Origin: Chloroflexota bacterium
GTDB lineage: Bacteria > Chloroflexota > Anaerolineae > Aggregatilineales > Phototrophicaceae
DNA: 64,000 nt
Direction: 5' to 3'
NCBI GenBank assembly: GCA_013388735.1
Contig: JACAES010000094.1
Location: 1 to 64,000, forward strand
Program-made: the position numbers and the translations under genes
The notes under the pieces: model-generated
The model's input: only the letters and a program-made list of their open reading frames with translations
Told to the model about the DNA's origin: nothing
Databases searched by the model: none
In this document: in pieces, positions 1 through 8,196 of the stretch
Numbering within the stretch: position 1 is the stretch's first letter
Layout of the letters: each line of letters begins with the position of its first letter

Positions 1-93
1 GTACACCCGGTCCCATACCGAACCCGGTCGTTAAGCCCACCAGCACGGATGGTACTGCCCTGGTAACGGGGTGGGAGAGTACGCCACTGCCAA
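1..93 (+). rRNA. rrf: 5S ribosomal RNA, 3' part (5' end outside window)
   Basis: The first 93 bases match the body of a bacterial 5S rRNA: the CCCATACCGAAC block of loop C, the GTTAAGC segment, and the GGTACTGCC and GGGAGAGTA blocks of helices IV and V appear in order. About 25 bases of the 5' end lie outside the window, so 23S rRNA presumably lies to the left. Confidence 0.93.
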
Positions 94-112
94 CCCCCTT
101 CTCTTTTTTGAT
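94..112 (+). terminator. Probable 5S rRNA transcription end (T-run)
   Basis: Directly after the 5S body comes a pyrimidine tract, CCCCCTTCTC followed by six T. The closing helix of the 5S RNA plus this T-run could act as a terminator. Only the T-run is seen directly. Confidence 0.45.
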
Positions 113-168
113 TCTTCTGTCGTTTAGCCTTTCACAGAACCCTCTGTTGTTCCGGCCCTTGCCTCGCA

Positions 169-1134
169 CTATTGCGCCGGTTTGGCCGCGCCGACGCCCT
201 CCCGCCAGGATAAGCGCAGCCGCACATTCGCCAGCCCGATGCCGCCCAAAATGAGCGCCGCGCCCAGCAGCATCCGCGCGTCTATGGTTTCGTTCAGCAC
301 CAGCGCGCCCAGCGTGATCGCCACCACCGGCACGACGTATGTAACCATCGTGCTGCGAGAAGCGCCCAGTTTAGCCACCACCTGATAAAACAGCAGGTAC
401 GCCAGGAAGGTATTGAAGAAGCCCAGCGCCAGCCCGGAGAGCAGCACATCGCGGCTGAGGCTGTCGTAAGCCACCGGCGCGCGCTCGCCGATCAGCGGGG
501 CGGCGAACATCATCAGCCCGGCGCCAATCGTCGCAGCGGTCATCGTGGCGCCGGACACCACCACCGGATCAACCTTATGCCGCTGTAAAACCTTGCGGCT
601 GAACGACGTAAAGATAGCGTAACATAGCGCCGCGCCGATGATGGCGAATTCACCGGCCAGATCGGCCAGCCCACTGCCTTCGCCGCCCATGAGCGGGACA
701 GCCTGAAGGTCACGGCTGGTCAGCACCACGATTCCGATAAAACTCAACACGATGCCAAGAATTTTCGTGGGTGTGATGCGTTCGTCTACAAAGGCGAAAT
801 GGGCGATCACCAGAGCAAACACCGGCGTGACGGCCTGGATGATGCTGGTCATACCGCTTTCGACGGTCTGTTCGCCCCAGGCCAGCAGCGTAAACGGAAC
901 GGCTGTATTGCCCAATCCAACCACAGCCAGCGACAGCAGCGCCCGCCAATCGGACGGGTAGCGGCGGCGCGTCAGCAGCAGCAGGATATTCATGCCGACC
1001 GCCGCAATACCCACACGGGTGAACGTCAGCTGCGCCGGAGGAATTTCGACCACGCCGACGCGCATCAGCAAAAACGATGATCCCCAGATCAAACTCAACA
1101 GCCAGAAATATGCCCACGCCCGCCGGTTGCTCAC
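169..1134 (-). CDS. EamA/DMT-family transporter
   Basis: A 321-residue, almost wholly hydrophobic protein with about ten membrane helices in two homologous EamA halves: the first opens with WLLSLIWGSSFLLMRVG, the second starts near residue 160 and ends with LGAALILGGIGLANV. The family (drug/metabolite transporter superfamily) exports amino acids, drugs or metabolites through the inner membrane; the substrate cannot be read from sequence. The start is a GTG preceded by GAGGTG about five bases upstream. It lies downstream of the DinB-like gene on the same strand but is separated from it by a strong hairpin, so it may be transcribed alone. Confidence 0.88.
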   Translation of the reverse strand: MSNRRAWAYFWLLSLIWGSSFLLMRVGVVEIPPAQLTFTRVGIAAVGMNILLLLTRRRYPSDWRALLSLAVVGLGNTAVPFTLLAWGEQTVESGMTSIIQAVTPVFALVIAHFAFVDERITPTKILGIVLSFIGIVVLTSRDLQAVPLMGGEGSGLADLAGEFAIIGAALCYAIFTSFSRKVLQRHKVDPVVVSGATMTAATIGAGLMMFAAPLIGERAPVAYDSLSRDVLLSGLALGFFNTFLAYLLFYQVVAKLGASRSTMVTYVVPVVAITLGALVLNETIDARMLLGAALILGGIGLANVRLRLSWREGVGAAKPAQ

Positions 1135-1158
1135 AACATCACCTCAACTCGATAACCT

Positions 1159-1187
1159 ATCGGGGCGCATCTTTTATGCGCCCCGAT
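1159..1187. terminator. 11-bp perfect hairpin between DinB-like and EamA genes
   Basis: ATCGGGGCGCA and its exact complement TGCGCCCCGAT are separated by a 7-base loop. It lies just past the stop codon of the DinB-like gene. Neither strand has a long T-run, so it may be a terminator or an mRNA-stabilising hairpin. Confidence 0.55.
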
Positions 1188-1218
1188 GTTTAAGCATAGA
1201 CATGCCCGGCAAGAAGCG

Positions 1219-1737
1219 TCAACCCGGATTGGATTTACTTGGTGTTAGAAAGCTCGCCAGTAGAGGATAGGTTGTTTGCAGCCAGTGGCAGATTTCCGGG
1301 AGGTGCTGGTGATAATGGGCATAGCTGTTGGCGGCAATCGCCCGCCAGGGAACCCAATCCAGCGGCATATCGGGGAAGCGGGCCGCGTCCGTCAGGTCTT
1401 CTTCGGAAAGCGCCTCAATCGCAGCCATCAGGCGCTCAAATGCCCGGCGGGCATCTTCCCGCACTTCATGCAGGGGGCGCTGCCGGTTCTGTTCGACGAT
1501 GGCCGTGTTGCGCTCTTCCAGGCTGCGAAACCACAGGTCAGAAACGTCCAGGGCGCGATTTTCCAGGATGGCGGCCATCTGCTCTTCATACCAGGCGACA
1601 TGTCCGATGATGTCCTTGACCGACCATGAACCGGATACCCCTTGTTCGCCCATGTACCCTTCATCTATCAGCGCCAGCACATCTTCCCACGTCTGGCGTT
1701 CGGCCTGCAAACGCGCCAGAAAGTGCGCCTTTTTCAT
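1219..1737 (-). CDS. DinB/ClbS-DfsB-like four-helix protein
   Basis: A 172-residue soluble helical protein resembling the ClbS/DfsB branch of the DinB/YfiT superfamily. It has the typical opening (LLARLQAERQTWEDVLALI region), the VSGSWSVKDIIGHVAWYEEQ segment with a likely metal-ligand His, and a C-terminal AHYHQHLPEICHWL segment supplying further His residues. Family members are metal-binding fold proteins; ClbS inactivates colibactin, but most have unknown substrates, and nothing here shows a toxin target. ATG start with GGAGG about seven bases upstream. Length is usual for the family. Confidence 0.8.
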   Translation of the reverse strand: MKKAHFLARLQAERQTWEDVLALIDEGYMGEQGVSGSWSVKDIIGHVAWYEEQMAAILENRALDVSDLWFRSLEERNTAIVEQNRQRPLHEVREDARRAFERLMAAIEALSEEDLTDAARFPDMPLDWVPWRAIAANSYAHYHQHLPEICHWLQTTYPLLASFLTPSKSNPG

Positions 1738-1900
1738 CCTTCAACCTCCGGCGACGAACCTGATTGATCCGACAAACAGCGATTCGTGCTGTTCATAAGT
1801 CGCTGAGTCCGTACGCATCGTTTCACTCCCGCATCTTTTCCGGGGCTCTGCCTGTGCCACAAATATTAGCACAAATTTTCTATTCCGGCAAGGCAGGATT

Positions 1901-2935
1901 TTACCGCCCCATCAGATGCGCCAGGATGAGCCGGTCGAGTTCTTCATAATCCCGCGCTTCGATGCAGCTTTGCATGGCCTTGCGGTCGAGGCTGCGCGCC
2001 CGCTCCACCAGCCACAGGAAGGTTTGCAGGCTGTTGGACAGGTGTTTTTCGGCCACCTCAGCCTTTTGCGTGCGCAGGGCCTTCACGTCCAGGCCGACCA
2101 CACCGCGCTCGTAAAAACGGTGATCGTCCAGAATCAACACCTGATCGAAAGCGCGCCGCAGGTTGATCGAACCAAACGCCCGATCCTGATCGTACTTGAG
2201 TCCGTTCTGGTCATTCAGATGCACGCTCCATAGTTTGTCGTAGGCCAGCCCGAAACCCATCTCATCGGCGGGGTCGAGTCCGGCCAGGATGGCGTGCGCC
2301 GATTCGACCAGCAGGCCGCAGCGTTCCGGCGCGCGGGTTTTGAAGCCGATGGCGATGGCATGACCGGCGGTTGGCAGATAGGCGATGTCCATCGGCTCGT
2401 TGGGTTTCGGCTCGACCGCCAGCCGTATACCGGGGTGATAGGCCAGCATATCGTCCATCGCCTCGACCAGCAAATCCACCGCGCGGGCGGCATCTTTCGA
2501 TTCACGCAGGTAAGTGCCTTCGCGCGCCAGCCACAGCACGATCAAATCGGTGCCGAGCGCGTCGGCGATGTCAATCATCTTGTGCGACCGCTCTCTGGCA
2601 TAGGCGCGCGCCTGGGGATCGTTCGAGGTATACGCGCCGTCAATCGTCAGCGGGTGTTCCCACAGACGCGGCGCGACAAATTCGGCGCGCAGCCCCATTT
2701 CCTCCAGCCGCGTCCTTAACGCGCGAGATTCCCCCACGATCTGAGCATGGTTTTTGTTGTCCAGGTCTGGCACGGCGTCGTCATCGTGGAACTGCACCGC
2801 GTCGAAGCCCAGCCGCTTGTAGGCATCCAGTTTGTTATCGAAGCTGCGGCTGGGGCGCACTGCCGGGCCGAATGGATCGGCCCCCTCATGAATGTTCCAG
2901 GGGCCGAAAGAAAAACGGTAGCCAAACTTTTCCAT
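1901..2935 (-). CDS. Xylose isomerase-like TIM-barrel sugar isomerase
   Basis: A 344-residue TIM-barrel protein similar to the short, actinobacterial-type xylose isomerases. It opens with a GYRFSFGPWNIHEGADPFG block, has FHDDDAVPDLD around the catalytic His, EPKPNEP with the metal-binding Glu and general Lys, and HLNDQNGLKYDQDRAFGS with further metal ligands. The family interconverts aldoses and ketoses using two divalent metal ions. The exact sugar is uncertain because many Chloroflexota and Planctomycetota relatives are annotated only as sugar isomerases. It lies 21 bases downstream of the PaaK-like ligase and is probably the last gene of the liv operon. ATG start with AAAGGAT upstream. Confidence 0.82.
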   Translation of the reverse strand: MEKFGYRFSFGPWNIHEGADPFGPAVRPSRSFDNKLDAYKRLGFDAVQFHDDDAVPDLDNKNHAQIVGESRALRTRLEEMGLRAEFVAPRLWEHPLTIDGAYTSNDPQARAYARERSHKMIDIADALGTDLIVLWLAREGTYLRESKDAARAVDLLVEAMDDMLAYHPGIRLAVEPKPNEPMDIAYLPTAGHAIAIGFKTRAPERCGLLVESAHAILAGLDPADEMGFGLAYDKLWSVHLNDQNGLKYDQDRAFGSINLRRAFDQVLILDDHRFYERGVVGLDVKALRTQKAEVAEKHLSNSLQTFLWLVERARSLDRKAMQSCIEARDYEELDRLILAHLMGR

Positions 2936-2956
2936 CTTTCAAAATCCTTTTGCGAA

Positions 2957-4168
2957 TTATTCCCACGTCCGCGCGTCTACAACCACGCGCTCCGCCGGGT
3001 CTATCTCGCCCGGCGGTACGATTATAACGTCGTCAATCCGCAGTCGGATAGCCTGTTGGGCCAGATTTTTAATCATCTCCGGCAGACCTTCGCCGCTTTC
3101 GCCCGGCTGCAATTCCAGCCTGACGGTCACGTAGTCTGTATTGCCGGGGCGGGTGATGACCGCCTGAAGCTGTTTGATCTGTGGGAAGAACACTTTCGCC
3201 CGCGCCAGTTGGTCAGGATGCAGGAACATGCCGCGCACCTTGATCGCGCCGCCGCTGCGCCCGTACAGGCCAAGAAGCTGCTGCCGACCGCCACATTCCG
3301 GCGCAGGTTCGGCGGCCAGCGCGCCCAGGTCGCCCGTCCCGAACCGCACCAGCGGATAACCCCGGTTGAAGGTGGTGGCGACCACTTCGCCGGTATTGCC
3401 CAGTTCAAGCGGCTGGCCGGTGGCCGGGTCTACGATTTCCAGGTACAGGCTGTCCAGCACGCAGAATCCTTCCACACCGTCCATCGTATAAGCCACCATG
3501 CCCAGGTCAGCCGTGCCATAGGCGCTGGTGGTCTTCATGCCGTATTCGCCCTCGAAGCGCATCCGCTGCTGAAGCGTGTACGGCTCGGCGGAAAAGAGCG
3601 CCTTTTTGATCGGCAGCTGCGAAAGCCCCAGTTCCGCCGCCCGGTCAAGCAGAATCGCCAGAAAGCTGGGCGTGCCGACGTAGCCGGTGACGTTCAGTTT
3701 GGTGATGATCTCCAACTGATAATCGGTATTGCCGGGGCCGGTGGGGATGACGGTCGCCCCGCAGGCGCGCACAGCTTCATCCACCAGCAGCCCCGCCGGC
3801 ACGAGATGGTACAGAAAGGTGTTCAGCACCCGGTCGCCCTGGCCGAAACCAACGTACCGGAACGGCGCAAGCTGTGCCTCGGCGTTGTCGGGGTCGGGCG
3901 GCTGCGGGTCGAAGATCGGCCCCGGCGAAATATATATGCGGGGCAGCGTGGCAGCGTCCACCGCCAGGAAGCCGCCGAAGGGCGGGTTTTCGGCGTGGAT
4001 TTTCGTCAGTTGATCCTTGCTCAACACCGGGATTTTCGCCAGGTCGGCGGCGGTGATGATGTCAGAAGGTTTCACGCCCGCGCCGTCCAGAATGGCGCGG
4101 ATGGCCGGCGCGTGTTCGTAAGCGTAGGCGATCTGGTTTTGGATACGCTGGTCAAGAGAGGGGATCAA
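2957..4168 (-). CDS. Phenylacetate-CoA ligase-like AMP-forming ligase
   Basis: A 403-residue adenylate-forming enzyme of the PaaK type. It opens with RIQNQIAYAYEHAPAIRAIL and then ADLAKIPVLSKDQL, both typical of this family. The nucleotide-binding core contains YISPGPIFDP, GTPSFLAILL, YGTADLGMVAY (aromatic plus Thr adenylation motif) and FGTGDLG. These enzymes activate aromatic or other carboxylates to CoA thioesters in the cytoplasm. The TTG start is supported by AAAGGAG seven bases upstream. It follows livF at a distance of about 140 bases, so the imported substrate may be an aromatic acid. It is slightly shorter than classical PaaK (about 430 residues). Confidence 0.85.
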   Translation of the reverse strand: MIPSLDQRIQNQIAYAYEHAPAIRAILDGAGVKPSDIITAADLAKIPVLSKDQLTKIHAENPPFGGFLAVDAATLPRIYISPGPIFDPQPPDPDNAEAQLAPFRYVGFGQGDRVLNTFLYHLVPAGLLVDEAVRACGATVIPTGPGNTDYQLEIITKLNVTGYVGTPSFLAILLDRAAELGLSQLPIKKALFSAEPYTLQQRMRFEGEYGMKTTSAYGTADLGMVAYTMDGVEGFCVLDSLYLEIVDPATGQPLELGNTGEVVATTFNRGYPLVRFGTGDLGALAAEPAPECGGRQQLLGLYGRSGGAIKVRGMFLHPDQLARAKVFFPQIKQLQAVITRPGNTDYVTVRLELQPGESGEGLPEMIKNLAQQAIRLRIDDVIIVPPGEIDPAERVVVDARTWE

Positions 4169-4309
4169 ATTAGCACTCCTTTGCCGGTCAGTTGATTAAA
4201 ATGGGAAATTCACTACTTCGGCGCGAAAATATAGACCGCGCGGGCGCTTTATGGCGACCACAAGACTCAATCCTGATAGACTGAAACTATCCTAACGCAG
4301 CGATCACCC

Positions 4310-5104
4310 CTACCCCAGCCAGCGTTTGCGGCGTTTGTAGTGTTTTACGTCGCGGTAGCTCTTGCGCTCGCCGGAGGTATTCAGCCCCAGGTAAAATTCT
4401 TTAATATCTTCGTTCTCGCGGAGCTGCTCCGCCGGGCCATCCAACACGATGCGCCCCTGCTCCATCACGTAACCGTAGTTCGCCAGCGACAGCGCCGCGC
4501 GCGCGTTCTGCTCCACCAGCAGCACCGACACATTTTCCTGCGCGTTGATCTCCCGCACAATCTCGAAAATTTCCGCCACCAGCATCGGGGCCAGTCCCAG
4601 CGACGGCTCGTCCAGCATAATGAGTTTCGGATGCGCCATCAGCGCCCGGCCGATCACCAGCATCTGCCCTTCGCCGCCGGACAGATACCCGCTCACGCGG
4701 CGGTGCAGGTTTTTCAAACGCGGGAAGTAAGCGTAAACCCGCTCCAGATCATCCTTGAAAACCCGTCCGCCCTGGTAAACCATCGCGCCCAGGTGCAGGT
4801 TTTCCTCAACGGACAGATGACGAAACAGCGGGCGGCCTTCGATCACCTGCACGATGCCCCGCCGCACGATATCCTCGGCGTTCATGCGGTCTATCCGCGT
4901 CTCATTCCAGGTGATGCTGCCCCGCGTCACCTCACCCAGTTCGTTTTGCAGCAGCCCGCTGATGGCCTTAAGCGTGGTGGATTTGCCCGCGCCGTTGGGG
5001 CCGAGCAGCGTCACGATCTGGCCGGGTTCCACCTGGAACGAGATGCCGCGCAGCACCAGGATGACGCTGTTATAGATCACTTCGATATTGTTGACGGTGA
5101 GCAT
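4310..5104 (-). CDS. livF: Branched-chain-type ABC importer ATPase LivF
   Basis: A 264-residue ABC ATPase with Walker A GPNGAGKST near residue 35, the signature YLSGGEGQML, and Walker B LIMLDEPSLGL. The LSxGEQQ-type signature and the EIFEIVREIN segment mark the LivF branch of the hydrophobic amino acid transport family. It pairs with LivG (13431-14207) as the cytoplasmic ATPase dimer that powers LivH and LivM. The tail has a short basic extension (KHYKRRKRWLG). ATG start with AGGAATCGG upstream. It is downstream of the substrate-binding protein gene and separated from it by a strong hairpin. Confidence 0.93.
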   Translation of the reverse strand: MLTVNNIEVIYNSVILVLRGISFQVEPGQIVTLLGPNGAGKSTTLKAISGLLQNELGEVTRGSITWNETRIDRMNAEDIVRRGIVQVIEGRPLFRHLSVEENLHLGAMVYQGGRVFKDDLERVYAYFPRLKNLHRRVSGYLSGGEGQMLVIGRALMAHPKLIMLDEPSLGLAPMLVAEIFEIVREINAQENVSVLLVEQNARAALSLANYGYVMEQGRIVLDGPAEQLRENEDIKEFYLGLNTSGERKSYRDVKHYKRRKRWLG

Positions 5105-5120
5105 AACCGATTCCTGATAA

Positions 5121-5152
5121 CCTGGCCCCTCGTGTTTTGCACAGGGGCCAGG
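5121..5152. promoter_or_regulatory. Intercistronic hairpin between substrate-binding protein and livF
   Basis: CCTGGCCCCT pairs perfectly with AGGGGCCAGG and an inner GTG/CAC pair closes a TTTTG loop. No T-run follows on the transcribed strand, so this is more likely an mRNA-stabilising or attenuating hairpin than a full terminator. Such hairpins commonly raise the level of the abundant binding protein relative to the ATPase. Confidence 0.6.
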
Positions 5153-5170
5153 GCTGCGGTATGGATGCGT

Positions 5171-6583
5171 TTACGACGACGGCACGTCCGCCCCGCCCGG
5201 ACGCAGGTCGGGTGCGGGGGCGAATTCGGTCAGCGGGATGAGGATCGGGATAAAGGCCTTGGTGCCGTCCGGCAGATCAACCGTCATCGCTTCATCGCCG
5301 GAAGCCGCCGGGCCGGTGCCTTCTTTGTTCAGGAAGCCGATCTGAGCGATACGGTTATCCGGCAGCGCGCGGATTGCGCCGCCCTGGTAGTTGAAGTTGT
5401 ACAGCCCCAGCGGCGAATAGTCCATGCTCTCAACAGTGGCTTTCAGTTCCGCGCCGGTCACGGCCTCCAGGCTGCCGACGCGGTTCACGGTCTGGATGTA
5501 CATCTCGGCGTAAGTGTCCACGATGCCCCAGCCCAGCAGGTAAGCGATATTCTGCGCGGACAGGCTGCGTTGGTTGGCGGCGGCCTGTTCGTTGATGAGG
5601 GCGATGCCGGGTTTCTGGCGCTCCGTCCACCAGGCAAAAGGCAGCGAACCGACCAGGCCATTGACGGCGGGCAGGCCGGTATCCGGGTTGAGCGCCGTGC
5701 GGCTGAGCAGGCCGACCGACGTATCCAGCGCCCAGTTCACGCCGGCCACCTGTACCTCGTTTTGCAGGCCCAGGTCAACGACCGTCTTGGCGACCATGAA
5801 CGGCCCGCTGGCAAGCGAGTTGGTGTACAGGATATTCGCGCCGGCGTCGGTCAGGTTTTGCACGTTGGTGGTGATGTCGGTCGCGGTCGGCAGGAAGTAT
5901 TCCGGCGTATCCAGGATGGTCACACCTTTGGACGCGCAGTAGGCGATGGTTTCCGGCGTATAGGCGGCCTCGCCAAACGCGCCCGGCCAGCTAATATAGC
6001 CGATGGTCGGGTTCGGGAAGCGGTCAGGATTGGCGGCCACATAATCGCAGAACGAGCCGATCTGATCGGCATACAGCGGGTTGGACGCATACACCCAACC
6101 GGGCGTGGCGGCATCCTCGCCGTACAGCCCTTCCACCGAACCGGCAGAGATCAGCGCCACGATTTCATCTTCAGCCAACTGCGAACGCAGCAGTTCCGCG
6201 TCGGCAGAAGCGTACAGCACGATCACATTCGGCTGCGGGTCGAGGGCGGAGAAGTTGTCATAAGCGGCCTGGGTCTGCGCCCGGTCGCCGCCGGTATCAC
6301 GGTAGTGTTCGCCTTCGTTCGAGGCCAGCGTCGCGCCGCAGACGCCGCCGTGCGCGTTGTAGTAGCTGATAGCGTCGGCCAAGCCGGCCAGCAGCGGCTG
6401 GGTGATGAAGGCATACGCCCCGCTCAGGTCGCCCAGGTGATAAATCGGGATGGTCTGGCCGCTCAGATCGGCCTGGCATTCTGTGTGTTGGATGAAGTCC
6501 GGCAGCGGCATCGCGTCTTGCGCGCTGGCCGGCAGCACGACCGTCAGAAGAACCAGCAGAAAGATAACCGTTAGTTTTCGCAT
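5171..6583 (-). CDS. ABC transporter substrate-binding protein (Leu/Ile/Val-type)
   Basis: A 470-residue exported binding protein. The signal peptide MRKLTVIFLLVLLTVVLPASAQ is cleaved near residue 19-20. The mature part carries the two-lobe Peripla_BP_6 fold: IPIYHLGDLSGAYAF, then DNFSALDPQPNVIVLYASADAELL, PTIGYISWPGAFGEAA and AQNIAYLLGWGIVDTYAEMY. It captures the ligand outside the membrane and delivers it to LivHM. I chose the ATG at 6583, where AAAGGAT sits about seven bases upstream; an earlier in-frame start would add 23 residues before the signal peptide. At 470 residues it is longer than LivK (about 370), so the ligand may not be an amino acid. Confidence 0.9.
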   Translation of the reverse strand: MRKLTVIFLLVLLTVVLPASAQDAMPLPDFIQHTECQADLSGQTIPIYHLGDLSGAYAFITQPLLAGLADAISYYNAHGGVCGATLASNEGEHYRDTGGDRAQTQAAYDNFSALDPQPNVIVLYASADAELLRSQLAEDEIVALISAGSVEGLYGEDAATPGWVYASNPLYADQIGSFCDYVAANPDRFPNPTIGYISWPGAFGEAAYTPETIAYCASKGVTILDTPEYFLPTATDITTNVQNLTDAGANILYTNSLASGPFMVAKTVVDLGLQNEVQVAGVNWALDTSVGLLSRTALNPDTGLPAVNGLVGSLPFAWWTERQKPGIALINEQAAANQRSLSAQNIAYLLGWGIVDTYAEMYIQTVNRVGSLEAVTGAELKATVESMDYSPLGLYNFNYQGGAIRALPDNRIAQIGFLNKEGTGPAASGDEAMTVDLPDGTKAFIPILIPLTEFAPAPDLRPGGADVPSS

Positions 6584-6743
6584 ACAGCTAATCCTTTCAT
6601 TAAAATCACTTACACCTGATAAACGAAACGACCGGATACGGACACTACACACTTTTTACTGCACACTTCTCCTTTAGCCACAAATGCCTCGCCACACGGT
6701 CTGTAGCGGCGCCCCGGCACAGGGAACGCCGCCACCGCATAAA

Positions 6744-7859
6744 CTAATGTGAAAACGGCCTGATCTTCCAGGCGATCTTGAAGATTTCCCAGCGGTGCGC
6801 CAGCCCGCGCGGCGCAAGGGTTAAAAAGATCACCAGAATCAGGCCAAACAATAACGGACTGAGCGCCGAGATGATGTTGATCCGGTCAATGAACGGCAGC
6901 AGTTGGGGCAGTGTGCCACCCAGCGCCGGGATAAGCCGGTTAGGGATGATCTCCTGATTTAATACGTTGACGAACGTCACCCCGAACAGCGGCCCCAGCG
7001 GGAAACCCGCCCCGCCGATTACCAGCATCGCCAGGAACTCAATCGAAAGTTCCAGCGTGAATTTGTCCAGCGACAGGCTGTTATCGTTGTAGGCAATCAG
7101 CACGCCGGCGATTCCGGCATACAACGCGCTCAGGAAGAAGGCTTGCAGCTTGTAGGCGAAGACGTTGATGCCCAGCAGTTCGGCGGCCAGGTCGTTGTCG
7201 CGGATAGAGATGAAGGCGCGCCCCACGCGGGTGCGCATGATGTTGCGGGCGGCCAGCATCAAAAAGACTGACAGCGGAATAACGATGTAATAAAAGGCCG
7301 ATTCGTGGGCGAAGGACAGCGGCCCCAGGGTGGGGACCGGCACTTCCAGCGGGCGCGAACCATTGGTCAGGTCGGTCAGCGGGTAACGAATTAACCAGGG
7401 GATGATGAACTGCGCTGCCAGGGTCGCCATCGCCAGATAGAATCCTTTCACCCGCAGCGACGGCAGTCCGAACAACAGCCCCACCAGCCCGGTCAGCAGC
7501 GCCGCCGTCGGCAGCGCCACCCAGAACGAGAAGCCCAACTGCCGCGCCAGGATGGCCGCGCTGTACGCGCCAACGGCCACGAAAGCCGCATGTCCCAGCG
7601 AAATCTGCCCGGTATAGCCGATCAGGATATTCAAACCCTGGACGGCGATCACGAAAATGGCGATGCGCACGATCAAGCCGATCCATGCCTGCGGGACGAT
7701 GTTCAGCCCCAGCGGGCCGTCCGCCGCCAGCAAGGGCAGCGCCAGCAGCACCAGGAACAGGCCGTTGGAGAGAATTTTGTCGGTGCGCGTGCGGTTAAGC
7801 GAAATATCCTGGCTGTACGATACGTCGAACACGCCTGAGGGGCGAATGTTAGCGGACAT
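6744..7859 (-). CDS. livM: ABC importer permease LivM
   Basis: A 371-residue polytopic membrane protein of the LivM family. Diagnostic blocks are LNILIGYTGQISLGHAAFVAVGAYSAA, split over two helices, and the EAA-like cytoplasmic loop RVGRAFISIRDNDLAAELLGIN, which contacts the ATPases. It forms the heterodimeric channel with LivH. The N-terminal 25 residues before the first helix are polar. ATG start preceded by GAGGCAG. It lies 337 bases from livH; the gap holds heptamer repeats and a gene remnant. Confidence 0.93.
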   Translation of the reverse strand: MSANIRPSGVFDVSYSQDISLNRTRTDKILSNGLFLVLLALPLLAADGPLGLNIVPQAWIGLIVRIAIFVIAVQGLNILIGYTGQISLGHAAFVAVGAYSAAILARQLGFSFWVALPTAALLTGLVGLLFGLPSLRVKGFYLAMATLAAQFIIPWLIRYPLTDLTNGSRPLEVPVPTLGPLSFAHESAFYYIVIPLSVFLMLAARNIMRTRVGRAFISIRDNDLAAELLGINVFAYKLQAFFLSALYAGIAGVLIAYNDNSLSLDKFTLELSIEFLAMLVIGGAGFPLGPLFGVTFVNVLNQEIIPNRLIPALGGTLPQLLPFIDRINIISALSPLLFGLILVIFLTLAPRGLAHRWEIFKIAWKIRPFSH

Positions 7860-7875
7860 GGGCGCTGCCTCTGAA

Positions 7876-7924
7876 GTTCCGAGTTCCGAGTTCCAAGTTC
7901 CAAGTTGTAAATTCCAAGCTGCAA
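7876..7924. repeat. Degenerate heptamer tandem repeat, copy 1
   Basis: Seven consecutive 7-base units: GTTCCGA, GTTCCGA, GTTCCAA, GTTCCAA, GTTGTAA, ATTCCAA, GCTGCAA. The period is exact while bases drift, and the unit matches the repeats at 13293 and 26988. Confidence 0.85.
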
Positions 7925-7950
7925 GTGTCTATAAAAATCATGTGTGTTTC

Positions 7951-8190
7951 CTACACTTTCGGCTTTCGCCTGGATGCGATATAAATTCGCAATCCGCTTA
8001 TAATCCGCGCAACCTCAAGAGTTTGTGACAATCCCAAATCCTTCGCAAACGCTTCTTTTCGGGTAGCCTGGTAAATCGCACTGGTTAACACTCTCGCCTT
8101 CTGCCATGCGATTAAATCCTCAAATCGTTCAATCTTACTCGAAATGACTTCCTGCGCGCTGTCGGTATTTTCAACTCGCCACTTGCCAAC
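7951..8190 (-). pseudogene. Remnant of four-helix-bundle (23S rRNA IVS-type) protein gene with internal deletion
   Basis: Reading leftward from 8190, the open frame contains SKIERFEDLIAWQKARVL, then TSAIYQATRKEAFAKDLGLS. This is the N-terminal first third of the four-helix-bundle proteins (intervening-sequence protein family). It runs directly into EVARIISGLRIYIASRR and a stop, which matches the C-terminal end of the same family. The middle of the protein, about 60 residues, is missing and no ATG or GTG start precedes the frame, so I read it as a decayed gene with an in-frame internal deletion. It lies between livM and livH, which are otherwise cotranscribed. Confidence 0.72.
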
Positions 8191-8196
8191 TTATTC

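Noticed and set aside
2747-4195. A 482-codon open plus-strand frame opposite the sugar isomerase and PaaK-like genes
   Set aside because: It crosses two genes with clear family motifs on the other strand and has no ribosome-binding site or recognisable domain.
4340-6574. A 744-codon open frame on the plus strand, antisense to livF and the binding-protein gene
   Set aside because: It is a GC-driven shadow: the minus-strand frames contain Walker A, signature and signal-peptide motifs, and the antisense translation is His/Gln/Arg-rich with no domain.
7876-7924. Possible CRISPR-like array
   Set aside because: The units are 7 bases with no spacers and no cas genes nearby; this is a degenerate tandem heptamer.
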